Both the position numbers and the translations under genes were made by a program. Shown one piece after another: positions 11,933 through 22,149 of a stretch of DNA of 64,000 bases. The DNA is taken from the NCBI GenBank assembly GCA_033439265.1, contig JAVTVX010000013.1, positions 23,146,000-23,209,999 on the forward strand. The letters run 5' to 3'. The DNA comes from Dillenia suffruticosa. Taxonomy: Eukaryota > Streptophyta > Magnoliopsida > Dilleniales > Dilleniaceae. The notes beneath the pieces were generated by a model. The model ran no database searches. It saw only the letters and a program-made list of their open reading frames with translations, and was not told the DNA's origin. How positions within the stretch are numbered: position 1 is the stretch's first letter; every line of letters starts with the position of its first letter.

Positions 11933-13951
11933 TTAGCGGCCTCCTGAGAGAAGTATGTCTGAAACTGCAGAAGACTGAGTGAGCATGCTACCTGAATTGG
12001 AAGAGGAAGGATATGGCATTGTCATGTCCTCAAAACCTTGTGCGAACACTGGGGTCTTAAAAGAAAGACCAAGAGATGACATATCTGGCAAAGGAGCATC
12101 TCTTTCCAATATCTGCACCACTTGGCGCATACTTGGCCTAGCAGTGGGCTCATTGTGAGAGCATAACAAGCCAAGTTTGAGCACCAAATCTACATCCTCT
12201 GCTACATGCATACTTGAACCCAAATTTGGATCAGCTGCCTTGAGAATTTGACCTTTTTGCCAACAAGCAAAAACCCATTCAACCAAGGTAATCTCTTCAT
12301 TGTCCGCATTCACTTCTAGAGGCCTTCTTCCGCATGCAACCTCAAGCAAAAATGCCCCGAATGAAAACACGTCAGAGCTCGGTGTAGCCTTGGCTGTTGT
12401 GTACTGCTCTGGAGCAAGATATCCAAGTGTTCCAACCACATGGGTAGTTTGAGGATCGGTTCCATGATCATACAATCTGGCAAGTCCGAAATCTCCTAAC
12501 CTGCCGTTAAATTCAGCGTCCAACAACACATTGCTGGCCTTGATGTCTCGATGAATCACGACTTGTTCCCACCCTTCATGTAGATAAAACAGGCCTAATG
12601 CCACGCCTTTTATGACCTGAAACCTCCGACTCCAATCCAGAGTCACCTTAGGCTGGCCATGGATGTACCTGTCTAGACTTCCGTTGGGCATGTAATCGTA
12701 TACCAACAGTAACTCTCCTTTTCGCCTGCAGTAGCCTAAGAGTGAAACCAAGTTACGGTGACGTAGCCTCCCCATACTCACAATTTCTGCCACGAATTCC
12801 TTCATCCCTTGTCTTGATTCATGCGACACTCTTTTCACTGCTATTTCGATTTTGGAATTGGGTAATGTGCCTCTGTAGACTCTGCCAAAGCCCCCACTTC
12901 CCAATAGCTCCTTGTCTTTAAATCCTTTGGTGGCAACATAGAGGTCTTTGTATTTAAATCTCTGAGGCCCGTATTCTCTTTCCCAATCTTCGACCACTTC
13001 TGCAAACTTCCTCTTTCTTCTTATCAAAAATGCTAAACTGGTAAACACTAACACAAACATAGCAACAGAGATCACAGGTAAAACAAGGGTTAAGACCATG
13101 GATCTCTTTTTGGGTCCAATGTGAGGAAGCCTAGGAAGTTGAGAAATGTCTAGTTCTTGTGCTTGACCACTTATGCTAAAACTCCATCCCAACACATAGT
13201 GATGGGATGTTAGCACCGAACCAGTGGATGCTGAAAAGCCAACATACATAAACTCATCTAGAATTGGAGAAAGATCGTGGGCCAATGACAAGATAGGAAT
13301 TTTAGGCTTGGCTACCTTAATTGGAGCTAACGTAACATGAATTTTCTTATTCAAACCATCATATTCTAACCAAATTTGCATTGCTTTGCCACTAAAGAGG
13401 CTCAAATTCCTAAACGCACCGTTGTTGTTGTCATCATGGTAACCGGCTAAAGAACTGACATCAGATGATATACTATTAATATCAATCCCAACATGGTTGT
13501 CATTGGTGTCATTGAAAATAGGGACGTAGTTCGTGTCGATCTCAATAGCGAAGATATGATTGGTCGATTTCCCATCATTCTTCGGATTGAACACGCCTAA
13601 GTACTCACCTGCAGTACTTGCTTGAAGTCCTAAGTTTGGCGCAATGACAAAGGCCATTCCGTGACCCTTTAGGGTAGGCGCATCAGAAAGAATGGCAAAG
13701 ACAAAACTAGCGGAGAAGGACGAGGCTATGCCATTTGATGAGTTCTTGAAATTTATCCTAGTCGGATGAAAAGCATGACCGAGACACATTTTGGTGTTGT
13801 TGGTGAGCTCTAAGAGTCCGTTGCGAGCGATGTTGGCTACACCATTGAGACTCAGATTAACTGACCTGAAGCCGTTGTAGGTGAAATTGAGTTCTGCAGA
13901 GGATTCCAAGTTGCTTACAAGGAACAACGTGAGCATAACCTTAGACAACAT
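11933..13951 (-). CDS. L-type lectin receptor-like kinase, clade IV/S type, 672 aa
   Basis: An intronless gene for a plasma-membrane receptor kinase. From the chosen start, residues 1-20 form a signal peptide, about 22-260 a legume-lectin-like domain, 285-310 a membrane helix followed by RRKRK, and about 345-620 a kinase. Kinase marks are GSGGFG (351-356), Lys373 in EIAVKR, HRD (467-469, an RD kinase), DFG (487-489) and APE (513-515). The lectin domain keeps the metal-site phrase TNDNHVGID. The C-terminus LLSGGR is typical of LecRK IV members. The frame is open up to an ATG at 14047, but the first 32 residues are polar and not kept in the paralogue at 24130-24230, so ATG 13951 (or 13972) is preferred because it begins the signal peptide. 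The ligand is unknown; relatives act in immunity and hormone responses. This is the only intact gene of the A/B/C modules. Confidence 0.93.
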   Translation of the reverse strand: MLSKVMLTLFLVSNLESSAELNFTYNGFRSVNLSLNGVANIARNGLLELTNNTKMCLGHAFHPTRINFKNSSNGIASSFSASFVFAILSDAPTLKGHGMAFVIAPNLGLQASTAGEYLGVFNPKNDGKSTNHIFAIEIDTNYVPIFNDTNDNHVGIDINSISSDVSSLAGYHDDNNNGAFRNLSLFSGKAMQIWLEYDGLNKKIHVTLAPIKVAKPKIPILSLAHDLSPILDEFMYVGFSASTGSVLTSHHYVLGWSFSISGQAQELDISQLPRLPHIGPKKRSMVLTLVLPVISVAMFVLVFTSLAFLIRRKRKFAEVVEDWEREYGPQRFKYKDLYVATKGFKDKELLGSGGFGRVYRGTLPNSKIEIAVKRVSHESRQGMKEFVAEIVSMGRLRHRNLVSLLGYCRRKGELLLVYDYMPNGSLDRYIHGQPKVTLDWSRRFQVIKGVALGLFYLHEGWEQVVIHRDIKASNVLLDAEFNGRLGDFGLARLYDHGTDPQTTHVVGTLGYLAPEQYTTAKATPSSDVFSFGAFLLEVACGRRPLEVNADNEEITLVEWVFACWQKGQILKAADPNLGSSMHVAEDVDLVLKLGLLCSHNEPTARPSMRQVVQILERDAPLPDMSSLGLSFKTPVFAQGFEDMTMPYPSSSNSGSMLTQSSAVSDILLSGGR

Positions 13952-14464
13952 GTTTTTGCAGGCTATCGACATAGCAGCTTTATCTATTTTCCGCCCTTGC
14001 CTGGATATGTTTGTTTTAAGGTAGGTATTGTTGCAGTGCGACCCCATTTCATGTGGAATTTATTCTGCGCTGAGTTTTTGGCGTGAACAAGTACATACGG
14101 AGGCCTACCACTTTATGCTGACTAATTGACAAAATCTCTTTAGACTTGCCAATGCCATACGAAAGGGTTCAATGCAAATTGTTTGCCTCTTTGTCATTGC
14201 CCTCCCGGCATTTGCTTGCTTTATTCAGATAATTTAATCTTATTTTGATTTTTGTTATTGCAATTAGGTAATTTTTAACTTTTTTGTTATCATAAACATT
14301 TTTAGAAAAATATGAAAAGGAGGCAAAGCCTCTTCTTCGTTCTAGTATGATCCTCAGTTAATTTCATAGTCACGACAAGAGTAACATTACATAAATTAAA
14401 TTAATTATAAATCAAATTATACATTTTGATAAATTTTAATTACATATTTATGGAATATCATGGT

Positions 14465-15190
14465 ATATATTCTTTGTGGATGATATAATATTGGATGATA
14501 AAATTAGATAGGGTATTAATATTAAATTAAAGTTATGGAGGGATACACTATAATTCAGAGGTTTTAGAATAAATCGATTAAAAATTGAATATATGATATG
14601 TATGTTTCGTGGTAATTATAAGAATGAGAAAGAAACAATTAAGTTAGAATGACATGATATACCAAAAAGTGAATGTTTTTTTTATATCTTGGATCTATCA
14701 TTTAAAATAATATCAACATAGATAAAAATGTGAATCATAAGATCTAAGTGGGTTGAATGAAGTGAAGAATAATATCTGAAGTTCTTTGTGATGACACAAT
14801 ACCACTACATTTGAAGGGAAAATTTTATAAAATCGTAGTAAGACATGTATTATTGTATGGTACTGAATGTTGGATTATTAAACAATAACAAGAATATAAA
14901 ATAGCGATAGTTAAGATGAGAATATTTGGATAGTTATATGGTAAAATTAAGATGAATTTGACATGTGTAATAAAAATTCAAAAATAGTTTATATATATAT
15001 AACGAAAACTCAAATATGCACTAGTTAGGAGAAGTGAAACTTAAATATGAATGATTTAGTGAAACGTCGAGATATACCATTAAAAAGCTGGATACAATGT
15101 ATTTGTAAAAATATAATGGTTAAAAGCTTAACTGAGTAGATGACTTTAAATAAGAATGAGTGGAGTAGGAAAATTTGAACAAATAAAATT
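14465..15190 (+). mobile_element. Degenerate LINE (non-LTR) reverse transcriptase relic
   Basis: Reading on the plus strand gives FFVDDIIL at about 14470-14493, the reverse transcriptase palm motif. It is followed by INIKLKLWRDTL and FRINRLKIEY, then after a frameshift YLGSII, DKNVNHKI, LKGKFYKIV and YGTECW (14856-14873), ending in the LNKNEW-like tail of plant LINE proteins. At least six stops and a frameshift interrupt it. The order of motifs matches the C-terminal half of plant L1-type polyproteins. It is absent at the equivalent place in copy C (about 24670), so it entered B alone or was lost from C. Confidence 0.8.
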
Positions 15191-16689
15191 ATCTCTTTGT
15201 AATTGTAAGTTTTTATGGATAATTATTTTTTTAATTTTAAATTTTTAATTAATATGTATTTATCTCTCAAATAATTGATTTTAAAATTTAAAATTAAAAT
15301 TCAGACTGTTATTATTACATTTGTGTTGAAGCATATGCCATGCGCACATGTCTTTGTTGACCACGTTGATCCTATTCCTATTGGGCCATTTTGGTGTTCG
15401 TAACCATAATTTCATATCTTAACAATTAAAAAGATAAAAAGTTAAGTTGAATCAATTAAAATAATTAGTATTTAGCTTTGTTTATGGCATTGTATTATTG
15501 GAGTCAAATTAAAATAATACATTATTTATCATTCACATTAGTATAATGATTGATAGGATATTATATTTTTTAATCATAAGTATAAATTCGAATCATTAAA
15601 ATGGAGAAATGAGATTTAGAATTATATCAAAATAATCGGACAAATTCAGCAAAAAGAAATAAAAATAACACATCATCTCATTTATATCTCTCTCTCTACC
15701 CCCTTCAACATTCAACGATGTCGATCGATTTTGGATATTCCTCTTTTCCTTTTCTATAATCAATGGCCGGCCAAGTTCTCTCTTTTTCCTTCTGTGATCG
15801 TGATTTATTTGAATCTCTTCAACAAAATTTACAACAAAGATTTCTTTGCCCTTTTTACTGATAAAATTAATAAGAATTAGGAATATCTTTATGACTCCAA
15901 AAAGTTATAACCCAACAAACTTGGATTTAATTTAATTTTAAATTAAATTTGATCTATTTTAATTTTAATTATAAGTAAAATAAAATATTGTGAAAAAATT
16001 CAAAACAAAGGACGAGGGTTAGAAAGTTAATGTTTTATTCGAATTTGTTTTTTATTTGCTTGCAAGTGTGCAACTCCCACTTTTCGAGTACCGACTACCG
16101 TTTTGCTGCAATGCAAAAAACAGAAAAAGTATTACTAATTAATTCTCACCTACATTTGATTTGATAACTTTTCTTCTCAAAAATTCTACACCACTTTATT
16201 GCTGCGACTCTCAAAATTTCTACGTTACTTTATTGTTGCGAAAACGAAAGAGTATCACTATCACTAATTAATTCCCACCTTTGATTTGATTCGGTGGGTG
16301 GCGACTCTCCTTCTCAAGAGATTTTACTTGGACATGGGCCTGCAGAAGTCTTATGGGCCCAACATGGGTTGACTCGGGATTATTGAACATGATTATTGGG
16401 CCAGCTGACAGATAATGATGGACTTCAAATGGCTTTGTGCTCTGCGGTCTTGTGATCTGTAGGACGTGGTGAGGTTGTATACTTGGGCTCATAGAACATG
16501 CCCAACTCACACTTGCGAGCCATGGTGCGGCCGTAATCAGCCTCCGTGCCTACCCTGATGCCTTGAAGACTGATGCTCTTCCCCACTTTAATTTTCTGTT
16601 TCTTATACTTCTTTATACAATTGATAATTTTAAAAACCTCAGTCACATTACTGCAGTTCTTTACCTTATTGGTGTCATAAAGTTCCATC
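15191..16689. other. Intergenic region downstream of the LINE relic
   Basis: AT-rich spacer, partly shared with copy C (about 24880-25530). No gene is supported. An unrecognised minus-strand frame at 16425-16724 has no conserved counterpart frame in C, where the same text is interrupted, so it is probably not coding. Confidence 0.5.
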
Positions 16690-17510
16690 ACTTTTTTTTT
16701 TTGGTGAGGAAAAAGGGAAAGCAAAAAAAAGAATAAAAAAACTACAGAGCTAGGTCGAAGCCTTTAGGCATGTCCAAAAAAGAACTGTTTTTATCCCTTA
16801 AGGTCTTAACTCCCGAGGCATCATCCTGAAGCAAACACGACATGGAAGGCCGGCCAAGGGCGAGTTCATGCAAACCCGGACTGCAACTGTGACCAAGAGC
16901 AGTAAGGTGATCCGCACACTTGTTCCCCTCCCTTAGCGTGTGATGGATCTCAACGACATTGATCTCATTCATGAGCTCATGACAATCTTTAATAATATCA
17001 CCAAGCAGATGGTTGGAAGAGTTTCCATCTCTGAGAAGATTGAAAATCGTTAAGGCATCCACCTCCAATTCAACATCCTTGATACCTTTCTTACCAGTCA
17101 GAAGGAGGCCCTCCCTAACACCTCAGAGTTCAGTAGCGGTAACAGAGCAAACTCCAACGTTAGCAGAAGACCCACAACCCATTCACCTTTGTCATTTCTC
17201 ACAATACCTCATGCTGCGGCTTGACAATGAGACGTTACTAAACCATCTGTGTTGAGTTTAAATCTATTGCTTCTGGGAGGGGACCAACTAATCCATTCCT
17301 TGCTACAGGAGTTCCTTGTCCACTTCTTCGAATAGGTGCGTTTAATTTCTATACTAGAGTTCAGAGCCCATCTGGTAACCATCATAGTAGATATCTGCTC
17401 CTTCTAGTATATCCATCTGTAACGGGTCTTCCAGAGAGTTCATACAGTGGTCAAAAACTTACTGCTCTCTATGTGAAGAGTTTCCGTGCAGAGACCCTTA
17501 GATCCAAGTC
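16690..17510 (-). mobile_element. LINE-derived RNase H fragment with poly(A) tail
   Basis: On the minus strand the reading is ISWSPPRSNRFKLNTDG, then GIVRNDKGEWVVG, VEIHHTLREGNKCADHL and TALGHSC. This is the RNase H-like domain (RVT_3 type) found at the end of plant LINE polyproteins and in domesticated 'ribonuclease H' genes. FKLNTDG lies at 17242-17262. In-frame stops fall after QAAA and in the ATEL*GV stretch, so it is broken. The left edge has a run of T at 16690-16701, which is the poly(A) tail seen from the other strand. That fits a 5'-truncated retrotransposed copy. The upstream limit near 17510 is approximate and no target duplication was found. Confidence 0.75.
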
Positions 17511-18148
17511 ATAGGTGCACCAGGGCAATAAAGAGTGTGGCCCACTTTCTCTGTCAATTTGGCCGATAGCCTCTCCCAACGCGAGAAACGATTGATTACT
17601 TCATTTTATTCTTGATGGGGGACATTGCGTTACGACCTTTAAGAATACCTGTTTTCTTTTTTTTTTTTCTTTTTTTTTTTTATTTTATTTGGAGGGTGGA
17701 GGAGGAGAGGTCGTTTTGGGGGGTAAAAATATGCACAAAGAGGCACATTTGCCATTGAGTCCTGCAATGGTAAGGATTAAATAAAGCTTCAGAGCCGGAA
17801 TTGAAACTCTATCAATGTTCTAAATTTTCAATATTTATGCTTGAAAGTATACAGAGACCGGAACATTTCAGGAATGGTATTTTACACCAATAAATTCGGC
17901 TGGTTGACTTTTAACCTTGTGATCAGCGTTCGGCATACATAACAAATTTAATCTTTAATTTAGTTTTCTCGATAAAAATAGGTTTAAATTTTGTATATTA
18001 TTTTTCGAATGCTAAATTAATTGCACATGTCATTATACAAAATCATCACTTTTATTCTCTAAGGAGGAACATACCAGCTGTAATTTTCCAGCATTGAAGA
18101 TTGAAGTCCATAGAAATCCTTTCCTGTAAATGCATCTGGCACACAGTG

Positions 18149-18150
<2 letters not shown>

Positions 18151-18190
<40 letters not shown>
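18151..18190. repeat. (AT)n microsatellite
   Basis: Twenty uninterrupted AT dinucleotides. The block sits in text absent at the equivalent point of copy A (about 1750). Confidence 0.95.
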
Positions 18191-18192
<2 letters not shown>

Positions 18193-18689
18193 TATTACAT
18201 CTCCCATAAGTAACATAATGGAAACTCACAAGTACTTGCTCAGAGGAGCACTAGGAACATCCCAACGAAATAACATATGATATTAGAAGTCATCAAAATG
18301 CAAACTCAATTTTAACTGCATAGCACTCAATGCTTGATTTTGCTACAACACACCCTATCTCTTCCGCTTCATAACTATCTCACAATATTGTGGACCCGTC
18401 AATTACTGTACAAGATTTTAACACTCCTTATCTAAATTTCTACATAAAGTTTCAGACATTTTGAGCAGATACAACTAGAATTCATGGCTACGTCCAATGT
18501 AAAAAAGTGCTAACTGAAGTATTGAGTTGATAATCTAGGCATAATGCAAGTTTTTTTCTCCTTAATGTAAGTTTTAGCCCTCTAAAACTAAAACTTCACC
18601 CAAAAAAAGAGAATCGAAAGTATGAATGGTGAAACTTAAAAAAAAAAAAAATGTATTTTAGGTGTTCATATAGATTATTTCACAAATAC

Positions 18690-18890
18690 CAACAAACGTT
18701 GGTGTAGATAGATAATGATATTTTCATCCCTTAACCATGCGGGGGTTCGAACCTTGGCATGGGTATGGAGAACCCTTTGTTGGAAAACGTGTCCCCACAT
18801 AAGTGGGTTCTACAGTCGGTCGGTCTGTATTAGTCGGGACGAAATATCGAATACCGGACAATGGTCACTCCAAGATACAAAAAAAAAAAA
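18690..18890 (+). mobile_element. tRNA-derived SINE, 201 bp, with 18-bp target duplication
   Basis: The insert is flanked by exact copies of AGATTATTTCACAAATAC (18672-18689 and 18891-18908). Copy A has the same 18 bp once, at about 2249, with no insert. The insert ends in a run of 12 A and holds GGTTCGAACCT, a match to the RNA polymerase III B box, about 60 bp from its start. A degenerate A-box-like stretch (GTTGGTGTAGATAG) lies near the 5' end. Together these define a SINE mobilised by LINE machinery. Confidence 0.9.
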
Positions 18891-19173
18891 AGATTATTTC
18901 ACAAATACTGTCAAAAAGAAATGAAAGATTTCTCTTTGATGTAACTTTCGGCTTGTGGAGCCTCCTAAACTAAAATTCGTGGCGAAAATTGACATGGAAA
19001 TTTGGGGGCGCAAGGGGGGAAAGACAAAAAATCGAACCTCACATGTGTCGCTGAAACAGACGATTAAGTTTGAGCTATCCATCACATTAGGAAATCATTA
19101 AGTACCCCATTGTAGATGTACCTCTTAGAACTCCTACAATTAAAAATCCGCGTGAGAGAGAGAGAGAGCTCTC

Positions 19174-19549
19174 TTACAATATGGAATAAATAACTGGATC
19201 GCTTGCAAAAGCATGGAGAAACCTCCTTCACTGGCCGGACATCCAAATTTTGTAAGTTAAACATATAAGCAAACTTAGGCGCAGTAAATCATAAACCTCT
19301 AGAATAAACTTGAAGAGGAGCTCACAATCACCTGTACAGATTTGGCATCACTTGGAAATCCTGAAATAATAAACTGGCGCAGAGTCTTTAAGCAAAACAA
19401 CCATCTCTCACACATTAAATAAAGTTCATCTTCTTGCTGCTCAGACATATTGGAACTGAAGCTCTGAGCAAGTGCAGAAAACCCATGTAATGTGGTCTGC
19501 ACATCCCCTGCCAAAGATGCCAGGTATTGTTAAAGAACTGAGATGATAT
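19174..19549 (-). pseudogene. Importin-11-like exon fragment, copy C
   Basis: Duplicate of the fragment at 2534-2911. It keeps the phrases FSALAQSFSSNMSEQQEDEL and ERWLFCLKTLRQFIISGF. Copy C has lost one base in the WHLWQR stretch (AGAGGG became AGGGG), so its exon frame is also broken at the 5' side. The second exon piece has the same CCATGC frame break as copy A, so that lesion predates the module duplication. The product would be non-functional. Confidence 0.7.
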
Positions 19550-20684
19550 CTGCCCACGAGAAATTCAAAGGTTAGAAAGGGAAGTTACTCCCTTCAGAAC
19601 TACCCGGTAGACTGACAAAGAAACAATGGGAGCAATGACATCGGGGATCATATTCTTGCTAACATACATAGGGAGAGGGCATATTAGACCACTATCTGTC
19701 TAACCACCAACAAGTTCTGGACATCACCACATCGCAGGATAATTTGGTGATTTTTATTACAATTTGAGTGCACTGAATATATTACTATACTAGGCAAATC
19801 TAAAAAGTTCAAATCAAAATCCCCACCTCTTCAACTTTGTTGACGAAATTGTTAGGGGGTCTAATAACCCAAAAGCTTAAAAACCAATACAGATATTTAA
19901 TTTGAAAGAACATGGATCGGAACCCTACATAACTTTCTCAAATTTTGATCCAAAATATCTCAATCGACACCAGCTACAGAAGGCTCACCTAAACCACAAG
20001 CTGCAAGAAAGATATACGATGAAACAAAGCTTCTAAAGAGCCAAGGAAGTTCATTTCCTCAAACCTTAAACGAAGAATTTACTTGACACCTGACTATTAA
20101 CAAATCATCTATGACACTTCCCATTCTTGAGAAATTGTCAAAGCACCCACAGTGATGGTGGACCCACCACTCACCTGTCTGTGCACCTATCATAGGCATT
20201 GGAGTAGGATTGTTTCAAACTGATTTATTCCAATTTCATTTGGGAATACCATATCTGATTGATATTTTGTTAGATTCAGGTATATATTACCTTTATTATT
20301 GCTTCTAGACATTAAACAATTTTACTAATTTTGCGTTACTTTTATACGCTTTTCAAAGGGCAAGTAACCCTAATGGAGGTGAGGTTGAATGATTCTTAAT
20401 TTCAAACCAACAGCCCGCAGAGGAACAAAGTCTCCCTCAAATAAACTTTAATGATTATTAATTTCAGATCGACAGCCAAGAAAAGCACTTTTTCCAATAG
20501 TACCCCTCAAATTAGTTGTTTCACCTACTTCGTAGAGGTAAAATAGTAACATTATTTGTTTATAATATTGACCAAATAAGCTTTAATGCTTATTCAGAGA
20601 AAAAAAAAATATGCCGCTTAAAGTCAGATGAAGAGGGTGGCAAAAATTGACTCCAATACCAAGTTTACAACCATTGCCGAGCAT

Positions 20685-20685
<1 letters not shown>

Positions 20686-20715
<30 letters not shown>

Positions 20716-20719
20716 AAAA
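20686..20719. repeat. (TAAA)n microsatellite
   Basis: About eight tandem TAAA units. The matching places in copies A (about 5105) and B (about 10770) carry plain A-rich text instead. Confidence 0.9.
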
Positions 20720-22149
20720 GAATAACAAGAGTCTGGAGAAAATTCAGATTACATTCAGCATAATCGAAGCAAACATGGACATTTGTTGCTTAATATAACA
20801 TATCACAAGTTGGAGAAGCCTTTGTAAGGATTTTGCAAAGAATTTTTTTTTCTTTGTTAATATAAAATATTATATATTTTACCCTTGATTAGTATTATTT
20901 ATACCAACACTCAAACAACTCTAAAATTTATACTCTCGAGACTTATTTTGAAATACATTAAAAAATATATATATAACAATTGTTGGACTTTAACATTATG
21001 CAGCCGAATCTGTCCGCAAACTCTAAAGAAGAGGATATCTCAAATCAAAGAAGATGGAGAGAGGACACCAGATTATTAGATAATCATAGCTGAGAAGACA
21101 TTACATTATGTGCCCTGAACATGCATTACGGCCTGCATTGGCTCTTTCCACCTTTTTTTTCTTCTAAATTTGGGGCCAACTATGTTTTCTTCGGGCACTT
21201 CAGACTTCAGTCCACTTCACTCACCAAGATGCATCCTTGAGGACCATGGCACCAGTGGAAATGCAAGGGATGGTGAGAGATATGGTAAGATTAAATTGTT
21301 TGCTTGGAATTATAGAGAAACAAGGATGTCAAGGTATCCTATTGCAGCTGTAACAGGAAAGGTCGTGGGTCTTCGTTTGTATTATCGTATGTTCTTTTCC
21401 AAGCTCGCAGTCACTTCATAAAGGGTTTTATTAACGTTGTGCTTTGTCACACTAATTATGGCTAAAAATGTGTCATCTTCGAAGATGATAAGGGAATGGC
21501 GGTTATCATATTTTTCTATTGGCTCTATTTTTTTTAAAAAAAAAATTAATTGCTTTTTCTTCATTTGATCAATTAGAAACCATTTTGAGGAGTGATATTT
21601 TCTGACATGAAATGCTAAAATACAACCCAAACAAGTACCATAATATGTCAATGCTAACCTTTTCCAAGTTGTGAAGCCTTTTCAAATTGGAGAATGTCCA
21701 AGCAGCCATATTATTTTTAAGGCTACAAACAATGAAGTACTATTTAATGCTGTAGCATAATAAAAGTATGAGATTTGAGATATAGCATTTTCTTCAGCAT
21801 TTGAAAAGAAAAAATAAAATAAAATTAATTCGTTTCTTGGAACAATCAAACCAACCTTCCCATGATGACAACCTTCATAAACACAAAAATCATAACAGGA
21901 CCCAAGGAAGATTATCATCTAAATACTTCAACAAAATATTTTTCGAGAAAGAAATATCAAATCACATATAATCAAGATACGCTTAATACAAGTTTAGCAA
22001 AAGAAAAAAAAAAAAGCAGCTGAATACAAGTACATGATATTCTAGGTCACAGGAAGAACATTGGGAGAAAATTAGACTTGGCATAAGTAACCTAGCAATG
22101 AGACTATTCGTGCAAATCCAAGATTATTAGGTAATGCCTCAAAGGACAA

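Larger units (their letters stand above)
10560..17935. repeat. Segmental module copy B (intact LecRK, RNase H relic)
   Basis: Collinear with copy C from about 20490 to 27065. It includes the LecRK region (B 11933-14230 against C 22150-24250), the downstream GCTGCGA/CCTACGTTAC-type spacer and the tail ending near 17935. Compared with C it has extra inserts: a LINE reverse transcriptase relic (14465-15190) and an RNase H relic (16690-17510). It lacks the importin fragment seen in A and C. Confidence 0.75.

Noticed and set aside
16425-16724. 99-codon minus-strand frame (contains ADYGRTMARKCELGMFY)
   Set aside because: The counterpart in copy C (about 25250-25560) has indels that break the frame, and the codons do not look preserved. 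The N-terminal half runs into the poly(T) border of the RNase H relic.
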